A stretch of DNA of 64,000 bases from Agromyces sp. G08B096 (GTDB lineage Bacteria > Actinomycetota > Actinomycetes > Actinomycetales > Microbacteriaceae). Of the stretch, positions 1-8,224 are shown piece after piece (within the stretch, counting starts at the first letter, position 1; the number at the start of each line of letters is the position of its first letter). The stretch spans positions 3,286,001 to 3,350,000 of the forward strand of contig NZ_CP158374.1 of NCBI RefSeq assembly GCF_040267705.1. The letters are read 5' to 3'. The notes beneath the pieces were generated by a model. It ran no database searches, was not told the origin of the DNA, and saw only the letters and a program-made list of their open reading frames with translations. A program made the position numbers and the translations under genes.

Positions 1-221
1 TCGCGGAGGCCGGGCGCACCGTGCCCGACGACGTCGCCGTGGTCGGCTTCGACGACGACCGGTACGCCGCGACCGCGGTGCCGCCGCTCACGACCGTGCG
101 TCAGCCGTCGACCGAGATGGGGGCCGAGATGGCCCGGAAGCTGGTCCGACTGGTCGAGGGGCACGAGGTCGAGCCCGAGACGATCCTGACGACGGAGCTG
201 GTGGTGCGTGCCTCGAGCTGA
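1..221 (+). CDS. LacI-family transcriptional regulator, C-terminal fragment
   Basis: This is the last 72 or so codons of a LacI/GalR-type repressor whose start lies left of the window; the frame is open from base 3 to the TGA at 219-221. The translation has the usual end of the sugar-binding domain: VPDDVAVVGFDDD, then PPLTTVRQP, then a final strand LTTELVVR. The DNA-binding half is not in view, so the operator and ligand cannot be inferred. It converges on the LLM oxidoreductase, with only 9 bases between the stop codons. Family call is secure from these motifs; function beyond sugar-type repressor is not. Confidence 0.85.
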   Translation, partial: AEAGRTVPDDVAVVGFDDDRYAATAVPPLTTVRQPSTEMGAEMARKLVRLVEGHEVEPETILTTELVVRASS

Positions 222-230
222 GGTCGCGCG

Positions 231-1151
231 TCAGCCGACCTTCGGCAGCACCTCGCTCGCGAGGAACTCGAGCAGGTCGAGGTCGTCGAAGTCGAGGACC
301 TGCAGGTACAGGGTCTCGACGCCGATCGCGGCGAGGCCGGAGATGCGGTCGACGACCTGCTGCGCCGTGCCGCCGATGCCGGTGCGACCGAGCTCTTCCG
401 GATCGCGGCCGATGCGCTCGGCGCGGCGCCGGTACTCGGCGTCGGTGGCGCCCGCCGTGGTGGTGAGCGCTGCCGAATAGACGAGGGAGCCCGGGTCGCG
501 TCCGGCCGCCTCGGCCGCGGCGCGGACGCGGCCGAACTGCTCCGCGATCTCCGCGTCGGAGCGGAACGGCACGTTGAACTCGGCAGCGAAGCGCGCCGCG
601 AGCCTCGGGGTGCGGGTGGGTCCGCCGCCGCCGACGATGACGGGGATCGGCTGCTGCACGGGCTTCGGCAGCGCCGGGGAGTCGACGAGCTCGTGGTGCT
701 CGCCGCGGAAGGTGTAGGTCTCGCCCTCGGGGGTGCCCCAGAGGCCGGTGATGATCTCGAGCTGCTCCTCGAGCAGGCCGAACCGCTTGGCCGGGAAGGG
801 GATGCCGTACGCCGCGTGCTCGGCGTCATACCACCCGGTGCCGAGGCCGAAGTCGATGCGGCCGCGGCTCATGGCGTCGACCTGGGCGACCTGGATCGCC
901 AGCAGGCCCGGGTGGCGGAAGGTCAGGCTCGTGACGAGCGTGCCGAGGCGGATCGACGAGGTCTCGCGCGCGATCGCGCCCAGCGTCACCCAGGAGTCCG
1001 TGGGGCCGGGCGCCCCGTCGACGTCCATGGCGAGGAGGTGGTCGCTGCGGAACCACGCGTCGTATCCGAGCCGCTCCGCGGCCTGCGCCATCGCGACCTG
1101 CTGCTCGTACGTGGCGCCCTGCTGCGGCTCGGTGAACACCCGGAACTTCAT
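231..1151 (-). CDS. LLM-class F420-dependent oxidoreductase
   Basis: The 306-residue protein has the luciferase-like monooxygenase (LLM) TIM-barrel fold. It starts MKFRVFTEPQ, has AQAAERLGYDAWFRSDHLL near residue 25, DFGLGTGWY near 110 (the glycine-rich phosphate or flavin contact of the family) and PIPVIVGGGGPTRTPRLAA near 190. Most actinobacterial members use cofactor F420, so this is probably an F420-dependent dehydrogenase or reductase; the substrate is unknown. The ATG at 1151 overlaps the methyltransferase stop as ATGA, which fixes the start and implies translational coupling. The open frame runs on upstream, but that part lies over the methyltransferase in another frame and is not coding. 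Confidence 0.88.
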   Translation of the reverse strand: MKFRVFTEPQQGATYEQQVAMAQAAERLGYDAWFRSDHLLAMDVDGAPGPTDSWVTLGAIARETSSIRLGTLVTSLTFRHPGLLAIQVAQVDAMSRGRIDFGLGTGWYDAEHAAYGIPFPAKRFGLLEEQLEIITGLWGTPEGETYTFRGEHHELVDSPALPKPVQQPIPVIVGGGGPTRTPRLAARFAAEFNVPFRSDAEIAEQFGRVRAAAEAAGRDPGSLVYSAALTTTAGATDAEYRRRAERIGRDPEELGRTGIGGTAQQVVDRISGLAAIGVETLYLQVLDFDDLDLLEFLASEVLPKVG

Positions 1152-2107
1152 GCATCCATCCTTCCCTGGACGGCGTCGAACTCGACGCCCGCGACGCCGG
1201 CGAATCGCCGCCGCATCACCTCGATCGCCTCGGGGTTCTCGTCGACCAGCACGAAGCGCCGCCCGAGCGCCGTCGCCACGGCACCGGTGGTGCCCGAGCC
1301 GGCGAAGAAGTCGAGCACCCAGTCGCCCTCGCGGGTCGAGGCCTGCACGATCCGGCGCAGGATCCCCTCCGGCTTCTGCGTCGGATATCCCGTCTTCTCG
1401 CGACCCGTCGGCGAGACGATCGTGTGCCACCACACGTCGGTGGGCAGCTTGCCGTTCGCGGCCTTCTCGGGCGTCACGAGCCCCGGCGCCATGTACGGTT
1501 CGCGGTCGACCGCCGACGAGTCGAACCAGTAGCGCTGCGGGTCCTTCACGTACACGAGGATCGTGTCGTGCTTCGTCGGCCATTTCCGTTTGGCCTTCGC
1601 CCCGTAGTCGTACGCCCAGACGATCTCGTTCAGGAAGCACTCGCGGCCGAAGAGCGCGTCGAGCAGCACCTTCGCATAGTGCGCCTCGCGGTAGTCGAGG
1701 TGGAGGTACAGCGTGCCGTCGTCGGCGAGCAGCCGCCACGCCTCCACGAGCCGCGGTTCGAGGAAGCCCCAGTAGTCGTCGAAGCGGTCGTCGTACCGCA
1801 GCAGGTCGCCCCTGATCCGCTCGTACCGCTTGCCGGCGAACCCCGTCACGGCGCCGACGACGGGTGCGGATGCCTCGTCCGAGGCATCCGGCTCGACGAT
1901 CCGCACGTGACGCATCGACTGCCGCGACTGCGCCCGCCCGGTGTTGAACGGCGGGTCGAGGTAGACGAGCGTGAAGGCACTGTCGGGAAACGCGGGCAGC
2001 ACGTCGAGGTTGTCCGCATGGATGATGCGGTCCGGTCCGTCGAGCGCCACGCGCTCAAGTCTGCCAGCCGGCGGCGCCCCCGCTGGGAGCGCCGCCGGTC
2101 GCTTCAT
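1148..2107 (-). CDS. orphan site-specific DNA methyltransferase (beta-class, DPPF motif)
   Basis: The 319-residue protein is a DNA amino-methyltransferase of the permuted beta arrangement. The catalytic motif comes first (IIHADNLDVLPAF, then YLDPPFNTG near residue 50). A target-recognition stretch follows, and the AdoMet-binding motif comes last (DWVLDFFAGSGTTG near 260), preceded by PTQKPEGILRRI. This layout is typical of type III Mod-like and orphan N6-adenine methylases, although N4-cytosine cannot be excluded. No restriction subunit lies nearby. The ATG at 2107 overlaps the rhamnosidase stop as ATGA; an internal GTG at 2050 (300 residues) is an alternative start. The stop overlaps the next ATG in the same way, so the gene is sandwiched in a sugar operon. 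Confidence 0.88.
   Translation of the reverse strand: MKRPAALPAGAPPAGRLERVALDGPDRIIHADNLDVLPAFPDSAFTLVYLDPPFNTGRAQSRQSMRHVRIVEPDASDEASAPVVGAVTGFAGKRYERIRGDLLRYDDRFDDYWGFLEPRLVEAWRLLADDGTLYLHLDYREAHYAKVLLDALFGRECFLNEIVWAYDYGAKAKRKWPTKHDTILVYVKDPQRYWFDSSAVDREPYMAPGLVTPEKAANGKLPTDVWWHTIVSPTGREKTGYPTQKPEGILRRIVQASTREGDWVLDFFAGSGTTGAVATALGRRFVLVDENPEAIEVMRRRFAGVAGVEFDAVQGRMDA
1868..1889. repeat. 22-bp perfect palindrome made of two copies of the enriched word GGATGCCTC/GAGGCATCC
   Basis: GGATGCCTCG and CGAGGCATCC are separated by two bases, forming a near-continuous palindrome inside the methyltransferase gene, where it encodes part of an EPDASDEAS stretch. The word recurs throughout the window (see findings). 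No function is established. Confidence 0.9.
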
Positions 2108-4785
2108 CCCGCGCGGACGGATCCCAGCGCCGCCGCCACCCTCGCCGTTCGCACGTCGATCCGGTGATGACCGGGGCCGAGCTCCGCCCAGGCGCCGGAC
2201 TCGCCGTCGACGGCGACGACCGACTCCGCGGTGATCGGCAGGTCGAGGACCGCGCGGGCGCCGGGCGGCACGTCGAGGTCGATCCGGAGATCCCGCGTCT
2301 CGGGGTCGAGCTCCCAGTCGATCGCCACGCGTCCGTGCCGGGCGTTCACGTGCGCGGCCGCCGCGGTGACGCCCTCCGCAGGCCGGGGCCGGACGAGGAC
2401 CGTGCGATAGCCGGGGTCGTCTGGCGTCGGCGCGATCCCCGCGACGTAGCGGTACAGCCAGTCGACGACCGCTCCGTACGCGTAGTGGTTGAACGAGAGC
2501 ATCACCGAACCATCGCTCGCCATGTCGCCCGAGTGGATGCTGCCGTCGGGACGCAGCGAGTCCCACCGCTCCCAGACCGTCGTCGCGCCCATCTCCACCT
2601 GGTAGAGCCAGCTGGGCGACTCGCGGCGAAGCAGCATCAGGTAGGCCTCGTCGATATGCCCGGTCTCGGCGAGCGCGTGCAGCACCAGCGGCGTGCCGAG
2701 GAACCCGGTCGCGATGCGCCCGTCCTCCGTGCGGACGAGCGTCGCGAGCTCCCGACCGATGCGATCGCGATCCGACTCCGGCGCGATCCGGAACTGGAGT
2801 GCGAGCGCGCAGCCGGTCTGCGACTGCACGGCATGCTCGCCCCAGCGCGCCCAGGCGCGCTCCGCCACGGCGTCGGCCATGGCGTGATACCGGCGAGCCG
2901 ACCCCTCGTCGCCGGCCAGCTCCTCGGCACGCGCCGTCAGCCGGGCGCTGTGCGCCCAGAACGCGTGCGCGACGAACTCGGCAGACACCTTCGCGCGCCA
3001 CGGCTCGTCGCTCGGCGCGTCGGGGTCGAGCCAGTCGCCGAACTGGAACTCGACCGGGAGGAACCCGTCCTCGCCGGACCGCCGCTCGAGGTGATCGACC
3101 CAGCGGCGCATGCTGTCCGCCTGCCGGAGGATCACCGCGGGGTCTCCGTACGACTCGTAGACGGCCCAGGGCACGATGGTCGCGGCATCCGCCCATCCGG
3201 CCCGGCCCATGCTGCCCTGGCTCTCGCCTTCGGCGCTGAACGCTTCGCCGAGGATGTTCGGGACGACCGCAGGCACGCCCTCCGCGTCGCTCTGGTCGAT
3301 CTCGAGGTCGCGCAGCCACGACGACCAGAACGACTCGACGTCGAACAGCGTGCTCGCGGTGGCGGCGAACGCCTGGGCGTCACCCGTCCAGCCGAGGCGC
3401 TCGTCGCGCTGCGGGCAATCCGTCGGCACCGACACGAAGTTGTCCAGCTGCGACCACACGACGTTGGAGTGCAGCCGGTCGAGCGCGGGCACCGAGCTCG
3501 CGAACGACGACCGGGGACGCACGGCGCTGCTGATCGCGACCGCGGTCGCCGAGACGACCTCTGCCCCGGAGACATCGGCGAATTGGAAGCCGTGGAAGGT
3601 GAACGCGGGCTCGAGGGTCGTCTCGCCGTCCGCTGCGAGCACGTAGGTTTCGGTGGCGCGGGCGGACCGGAGCGACCGGGTGTGCAGCGATCCGTCTGGC
3701 TCCAGCACCTCGGCGTGGCGCACGGTCACCCGGTCGCCGGCGCCGCCGCGCACCACGAGCCGAACCCAGCCGGCGATGTTCTGGCCGGCGTCGAGGACGA
3801 GGGCGCCGCCGTCGGCCGTCGAGTCCCGCACGGCCATCGGCAGCTCGGCGACCGTGCGAACGCCCGTCGTGACACGCGGCTCGAGCAGCGAGCGGTCGAG
3901 GTCGACGATCGTCGCCTCCGCCCAGCCCGAGTCGTCGAACCCGGGTGCATCCCACCCGACCGGCTCGGCCGCGAGGTCGAGATCGGCGCCGTCGTACAGG
4001 CTGTTGGTCCGGACGGCGCCCGTCGCGGTCCGCCAGCCCGGCCCGGTGACCACCCGGACGGTGCTGCCGTCGGCGAGCTCCACGTCGAGTTGGGCCACCA
4101 ACGCCAGCTGCGTGCCGTAGTGCTCCACACCGTCGACCCAGCCGAGGCGGCCCCGGTACCAGCCGTCGGCGAGGAGCCCGCTGAGGACGTTCTCTCCGCG
4201 GCGCAGCAACCCGGTCACATCGAGCGTCGCGACGACGACCCGCTCCTGGTAGGCCGTCCAGCCGGGCGCCAGATGCTCGTCGCCGGCCTTCGCACCGTTC
4301 AGCCGCAGCTCATGCAGGCCCAGAGAGGTCGACCGCAGCCGGGCGCGGATCGGCTCGCTCTCGAGGCGGAACGTCGTCCGCAGCAGCGCCGCCGGCCCGC
4401 CGAGCGGCAGCTCAGCCCCGATGCCCTGCGCCACGAAGTCCGCCGCCGCGAGCGCGCCTTCGACGACGAGCGGCTCGCTCCATGCGCTCCACCCGTCGGC
4501 CGTCGCGACGCGAACCGCGTACCGCCGCGTCTCATCGCTCCCGAGCACCCCGCCGGGTGCCGGCATGCCGATCGATGCCGCAGAGCGCACCGGCTCCTCC
4601 TCGATGGCCGCCTCGCCCCAACGGAGCTGGTAGCCGATCTGTGCGGCCGAGCCGTGTGCGAGCGCCCACGTCAGCCGCAGCCCCTCCGACGGCACCCCGA
4701 GCAGTTCCTCGGGGTATTGCGTGCGGAGCGAGACGACCCGAGTGGCGGCGTCGTGGGCATCGAGAGCGGGCAGGACGGTCGGCAT
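2104..4785 (-). CDS. alpha-L-rhamnosidase, GH78
   Basis: The 893-residue protein hydrolyses terminal alpha-L-rhamnose from plant glycosides or rhamnogalacturonan. The N-terminal beta domains (to about residue 360) include the rhamnosidase N domain (YDGADLD, AGQNIAGWVR). The (alpha/alpha)6 barrel carries the GH78 signature CPQRDERLGWTGDAQ near residue 455, with the catalytic acid region, and MGATTVWERWDS near 730 with the second catalytic glutamate. SFNHYAYGAVVDWLY follows, then a beta-sandwich. There is no signal peptide, so it is cytoplasmic and acts on imported oligosaccharide. The ATG at 4785 has GAAGGG 9 bases upstream; an ATG at 4848, overlapping the permease stop, would add 21 residues. 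It is the last sugar gene of the operon. Confidence 0.93.
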   Translation of the reverse strand: MPTVLPALDAHDAATRVVSLRTQYPEELLGVPSEGLRLTWALAHGSAAQIGYQLRWGEAAIEEEPVRSAASIGMPAPGGVLGSDETRRYAVRVATADGWSAWSEPLVVEGALAAADFVAQGIGAELPLGGPAALLRTTFRLESEPIRARLRSTSLGLHELRLNGAKAGDEHLAPGWTAYQERVVVATLDVTGLLRRGENVLSGLLADGWYRGRLGWVDGVEHYGTQLALVAQLDVELADGSTVRVVTGPGWRTATGAVRTNSLYDGADLDLAAEPVGWDAPGFDDSGWAEATIVDLDRSLLEPRVTTGVRTVAELPMAVRDSTADGGALVLDAGQNIAGWVRLVVRGGAGDRVTVRHAEVLEPDGSLHTRSLRSARATETYVLAADGETTLEPAFTFHGFQFADVSGAEVVSATAVAISSAVRPRSSFASSVPALDRLHSNVVWSQLDNFVSVPTDCPQRDERLGWTGDAQAFAATASTLFDVESFWSSWLRDLEIDQSDAEGVPAVVPNILGEAFSAEGESQGSMGRAGWADAATIVPWAVYESYGDPAVILRQADSMRRWVDHLERRSGEDGFLPVEFQFGDWLDPDAPSDEPWRAKVSAEFVAHAFWAHSARLTARAEELAGDEGSARRYHAMADAVAERAWARWGEHAVQSQTGCALALQFRIAPESDRDRIGRELATLVRTEDGRIATGFLGTPLVLHALAETGHIDEAYLMLLRRESPSWLYQVEMGATTVWERWDSLRPDGSIHSGDMASDGSVMLSFNHYAYGAVVDWLYRYVAGIAPTPDDPGYRTVLVRPRPAEGVTAAAAHVNARHGRVAIDWELDPETRDLRIDLDVPPGARAVLDLPITAESVVAVDGESGAWAELGPGHHRIDVRTARVAAALGSVRAG

Positions 4786-4844
4786 GGTGAAGGGCCCTTC
4801 GTGCTGGGGACTGACGGGAACGCGGGGAGACCGATGCTGCGCGG

Positions 4845-5681
4845 TCATCCCTTGACCGCCCCGGAGGTCATGCCGGCAACGATCTGCCGGTTGAAGAAGA
4901 TGTACATGATCAGGGGCGGGATGGTCACGAGGAGAACGCCCATGAAGAGCAGATTCCACTGGCTGAGCGACTGCGACGTGTAGTTGTACAGCAGGAGCTG
5001 GATGGTCGCGTTCTCATCGCCCGGCAGGAAGTAGAGCGCGTACGTGAAGTCGTTGAACACCGCCACCGACTGCACCACGATCACGGTGACGATCACCGAC
5101 CGCAGCAGCGGGAAGATCACGGAGAAGAAGAGCCGCAACGACCCGGCCCCGTCGATGATGGCCGCCTCGTCGAGCTCCCTCGGGATGGAGGCGACGAACG
5201 CGCGGAACAGCAGGATGCAGAACGACAGGCCGAACGCCACGTGGAACGCGATGAGGCCGGGCATCGTCTTGAACAGCCCGAGCCCCTGCAGCACCCAGAT
5301 CGTCGGGACGACGGCCGGCGGGATGATGAGGCCCGCGAGGACCAGGCCGTTGACCAGGACGTTCCAGCGCGAGCGGCGACGCTGGAGGACGTAGCCCACC
5401 ATCGCGCCGAGGACGACCATGACGCTCACCGCCACGACGGTGAGGACGACGCTGTTGACGAGGGCCTTCGGGAAGAGGAAGTTCCGGTCGCTGATCACCT
5501 CCACGAGGTTCGGGAACAGATTCCACTCGGTCGGGAGGGTGAACTGGAAGAGCGACGCCTCCTGCGCATTCTTCGAGGCCGTCAGCAGGATGAACAGGAA
5601 CGGCACGATGAACAGCACGACGGCCACGAGGATCGCCGCGGCACCGCCGCCCCAGCGCCAGAGCTTCGCGGACAGGGTCAC
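4845..5681 (-). CDS. carbohydrate ABC transporter permease, MalG-like (CUT1)
   Basis: The 278-residue inner-membrane protein has about six membrane segments and the EAA loop RELDEAAIIDGAGSLRLFFSVIFPLL near residue 180, the site that docks the ATPase. It ends with the short GAVKG tail common in MalG-type subunits. The GTG start at 5681 overlaps the stop of the other permease as GTGA and has GGAGAAGG upstream. It pairs with the MalF-like gene to form the transmembrane channel of the importer feeding the rhamnosidase. No ATPase gene is in the operon, which in Gram-positive CUT1 systems usually means a shared MsiK-type ATPase encoded elsewhere. Confidence 0.92.
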   Translation of the reverse strand: MTLSAKLWRWGGGAAAILVAVVLFIVPFLFILLTASKNAQEASLFQFTLPTEWNLFPNLVEVISDRNFLFPKALVNSVVLTVVAVSVMVVLGAMVGYVLQRRRSRWNVLVNGLVLAGLIIPPAVVPTIWVLQGLGLFKTMPGLIAFHVAFGLSFCILLFRAFVASIPRELDEAAIIDGAGSLRLFFSVIFPLLRSVIVTVIVVQSVAVFNDFTYALYFLPGDENATIQLLLYNYTSQSLSQWNLLFMGVLLVTIPPLIMYIFFNRQIVAGMTSGAVKG

Positions 5682-6625
5682 AGGTCCTTCTCCCGTCGGT
5701 TGAGCCAGGCGTAGATGGGCACGATGAGCACCGCGACGACGATGAAGAGCACCACGTTGCCCGCCGTCGAGAGCCCGAAGAAGCCGGCCTGGTACTGCTT
5801 GTAGATCACGGAGGCGATCACGTCGCTCGTGAAGCCGGGGCCGCCGCGCGTCATCGCCCAGATGAGGTCGAAGGAGCGCAGGCCGCCGATGAGCGACAGG
5901 GTGACGACGGTGATCGTCGCCGGGCGCACGAGCGGCAGCGTGACGTGCCGGAACCGGGCCCACGCGCCGGCGCCGTCGACGCGGGCGGCCTCGAAGTAGT
6001 CCTGCGGGATCGCGACGATGCCGGCGATGTAGATGAGCGTGGCGAGGCCGACGCCGCGCCACACGTCGACGAGGGCGACGGAGACGAGGGCCCATTGCGG
6101 ATCGGTGAGCCACCCCGGCCCCTCGATGCCGATGGAGGCCAGGCCTTCGTTCACGAGACCGTCGAACGGGTCGAGCAGCACCTTCCAGGTGATGCCGACG
6201 CCGATGGCCGAGACGAGCACCGGGAAGAAGACCACGCTGCGGAGGAAGCCGCGTGCGATGATCTGGCTCGTCAGGAGCACCCCGAGCGCGAGCCCGAGCA
6301 CGACCTTGAGCCCGGAGGTCAGGAAGGCGAAGACGAACGTGTTGACGAAGCCCGTGACGAGGGCGGGCTCCTGGAAGAACCGCACGAAGTTGTCGAAGCC
6401 GACCCACTCCGCGCTGAAGAGCGTCCAGCGCGTGAAGGCGAAGTAGAACGACACCGCGGTGGGGACCAGGAACAGGACCAGGTAGAACACTCCGGCTGGG
6501 AGGTAGAACCAGGTCGGGTAGGGACTGCGGATGCCTCGGCGGCGACGACGGCGACCGGCCGGCGGCGCCGTCTCGGCGCTCGGGCCGGCGGCCGGCGGCG
6601 CGGGGTTCAGGACGGTGGTTGCCAT
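5678..6625 (-). CDS. carbohydrate ABC transporter permease, MalF-like (CUT1)
   Basis: The 315-residue permease has a disordered basic N-terminus (residues 1-30, with a run of arginines) followed by six hydrophobic segments starting at PTWFYLPAGVFYLVLFLVP. The EAA loop is EAARVDGAGAWARFRHVTLPL near residue 225. The sequence is typical of the MalF/UgpA half of CUT1 importers. It lies 68 bases after the binding-protein stop with a strong hairpin between them, and overlaps the next permease by four bases. The ATG at 6625 begins a plausible N-terminus. Confidence 0.93.
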   Translation of the reverse strand: MATTVLNPAPPAAGPSAETAPPAGRRRRRRGIRSPYPTWFYLPAGVFYLVLFLVPTAVSFYFAFTRWTLFSAEWVGFDNFVRFFQEPALVTGFVNTFVFAFLTSGLKVVLGLALGVLLTSQIIARGFLRSVVFFPVLVSAIGVGITWKVLLDPFDGLVNEGLASIGIEGPGWLTDPQWALVSVALVDVWRGVGLATLIYIAGIVAIPQDYFEAARVDGAGAWARFRHVTLPLVRPATITVVTLSLIGGLRSFDLIWAMTRGGPGFTSDVIASVIYKQYQAGFFGLSTAGNVVLFIVVAVLIVPIYAWLNRREKDL

Positions 6626-6645
6626 GGATCTCTCGACCTCCGTGC

Positions 6646-6672
6646 GGTGGGGCCCGCTGCGCGGACCCCACC
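6646..6672 (-). promoter_or_regulatory. intercistronic hairpin between binding protein and permease
   Basis: On the mRNA strand the arms GGTGGGGTCCGC and GCGGGCCCCACC pair over 12 bp (one G-U) around a 3-base GCA loop. It lies in the 68-base gap between the binding-protein stop and the permease start. There is no U-tract, so partial termination or protection of the upstream mRNA from 3' decay is likelier than full termination. This is the usual way to make binding protein in excess over permeases. Confidence 0.7.
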
Positions 6673-6693
6673 GTCCGATTCGGGGTGGACGGC

Positions 6694-8010
6694 CTACCAG
6701 CCCTCGAGGCCGAGCTGCTGTGCCTGCTTCTTGACGTCCTCGTCGTACTGGGCAGCGCCCTCGGCGGCCGGGGTGATGCCCGATCCGACGGCCACGGTGA
6801 TCTGCTCGAGGGCCGGGCCCTTGATCGGCGAGAGGAATTCGAGCGCGAGACCGGTGCGGCCTTCATCGAAGTAGGGCTGCATGTCGGAGACGAGCGCGGG
6901 GACGTCGTCGGGCAGCTCGCAGCCGTCGATGACGAAGGGGCCCTGTGGGGCGATGACCGTGCTCTGCAGGTCGCAGCTTTCGGGGCTCACCAGGAAGTCG
7001 AGGAACTGCTTCGCGGCCTCGAGCTTGTCGCCCTCGGTGGTCTTCGGGATGTACACGGCGCCCGGCATCCACACCGTGAGCCCGTTGGACTCCGCGCTCG
7101 GCCCGGGCAGCGGGAAGGTGCCGACGGTGTCGGCCGCCTCCGGGTAGTTCTGCACGAGCGGTGACGCGGCGAAGGTGAGGATCGGGTAGTGCGCGCCCTC
7201 GCCCTGCGCGATCATGCGCACGCCGTCGTCGTACGTCGCGGAGGCGAAGTCCTCGTTCGCGAGCCCCTTCTCGAAGACCTCCTGGCCGTGCTCGAAGCCG
7301 GCGAGCGCCGGCTGGTCGACGTACTTCGCCTCGTTCGCGGTGTATTCCTCGGCCCAGTCGGGATTCTCGGCGAGCACGTTGAAGAAGTCGCCCAGCACGA
7401 ACAGCTGGCTGGTCCAGGTGTCGCCGTAGGTCTGGATGATCGGGGCGGCGATGCCCGATGCCTTGACCGCTTCGGCGTTCGCGATGAACTCGTCCCACGT
7501 CGTGGGAATCTCGAGGCCGAGCTCGGCGTAGACGTCCTTGTTGTAGAGCACCGCCCCGGCCATCGCCTGCCCCAGAGGGACGCCGTACACGCCGTCGCCG
7601 CCGCCCACCGCCTGCACGAAGTTGTCGTCGAGCCGGTCGACCCATTCCTGGTCGGAGAGGTCGACGAGCGTCTCTCCGGGCGTGAGCGCCTGCAGCAGCG
7701 AGCCCGAGTTGTAGGCGAAGAGGTCTTCCATCTCACCCGTGGCGAGCTTGGTCTTGACGAGGTTGTCGCCCTCGGCTCCCTGCGGCCGGGTCTCGACGTG
7801 GATGTCGATGTCGGGGTGGTCTTCCATGAAGGCCGACGCCAGCACATCCATCTGCTGCACGGCCAGATCGCTGTTGTCGACCAGGATCGAGAGGCTCGTC
7901 CCGTCGCCGGAGGACTGATCGCTCGTGCTGCATCCGGCCAGCGCGAGCGCTGCGGTCGCGGTGACCGAGGTGGCGAGCACGAGGCGCCGCCGAGATTGCG
8001 TGTTGAACAC
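6694..8010 (-). CDS. extracellular sugar-binding lipoprotein of CUT1 ABC importer
   Basis: The 438-residue protein has a signal peptide with the lipobox LALAGC near residue 26, so it is exported and anchored by a lipidated cysteine. The mature part is a family 1 solute-binding protein (LVKTKLATGEMEDLFAYNSGS, AMAGAVLYNKDVYAELGLEIPTTWDEF). By context it binds an L-rhamnose-containing glycoside or oligosaccharide before passage through the two permeases; the ligand is inferred from the downstream GH78 gene only. The start is GTG at 8010, with GGAGG 10 bases upstream. The leader contains the inverted repeat CTTTAC-ATGGAG-GTAAAG, which overlaps the ribosome-binding site and could tune initiation. 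Confidence 0.92.
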   Translation of the reverse strand: MFNTQSRRRLVLATSVTATAALALAGCSTSDQSSGDGTSLSILVDNSDLAVQQMDVLASAFMEDHPDIDIHVETRPQGAEGDNLVKTKLATGEMEDLFAYNSGSLLQALTPGETLVDLSDQEWVDRLDDNFVQAVGGGDGVYGVPLGQAMAGAVLYNKDVYAELGLEIPTTWDEFIANAEAVKASGIAAPIIQTYGDTWTSQLFVLGDFFNVLAENPDWAEEYTANEAKYVDQPALAGFEHGQEVFEKGLANEDFASATYDDGVRMIAQGEGAHYPILTFAASPLVQNYPEAADTVGTFPLPGPSAESNGLTVWMPGAVYIPKTTEGDKLEAAKQFLDFLVSPESCDLQSTVIAPQGPFVIDGCELPDDVPALVSDMQPYFDEGRTGLALEFLSPIKGPALEQITVAVGSGITPAAEGAAQYDEDVKKQAQQLGLEGW

Positions 8011-8062
8011 TGCTCTTTACCTCCATGTAAAGACGACATCGTCATCGGTGCCGTGGACGAGT

Positions 8063-8113
8063 GTAGAACGATCCACTTCACAGCACGATAGGGTCGCGGC
8101 GTCCGCGCGTCAA
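8063..8113 (-). promoter_or_regulatory. promoter and overlapping LacI-type operator for the rhamnosidase operon
   Basis: On the minus strand, TTGACG (8113-8108) and TATCGT (8090-8085) are separated by exactly 17 bases, a good housekeeping-sigma promoter. The predicted start is near 8078. An imperfect 14-bp palindrome, GTAGAACGATCCAC (8063-8076, five of seven pairs, central CG as in LacI operators), overlaps the start region and would block initiation. Confidence 0.65.
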
Positions 8114-8123
8114 CCGATCTACA

Positions 8124-8135
8124 TATAACGTTTCA
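8124..8135. promoter_or_regulatory. possible second LacI-type operator
   Basis: TATAACGTTTCA has one perfect LacI half-site (CGTTTCA) around a central CG. It lies upstream of the -35 box of the minus-strand promoter and 89 bases before the divergent lacI gene, where it could serve both directions. The left half is degenerate, so this is tentative. Confidence 0.4.
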
Positions 8136-8224
8136 ATCACGCTCGCGATGCGCTCGGGCATGTCATCATGGGGCGTGCCCCGTCGCGGAGTCGTCCGGCG
8201 GGCCCGAGGAAGCAGGTGCAACTC

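Noticed and set aside
231-1739. Apparent 502-residue extension of the LLM oxidoreductase
   Set aside because: The upstream part overlaps the methyltransferase coding frame; the ATGA junction at 1148-1151 gives the true start.
2164-4983. 939-residue plus-strand open frame opposite the rhamnosidase
   Set aside because: Shadow of high-GC coding on the other strand; no domain, while the minus-strand frame has clear GH78 motifs.
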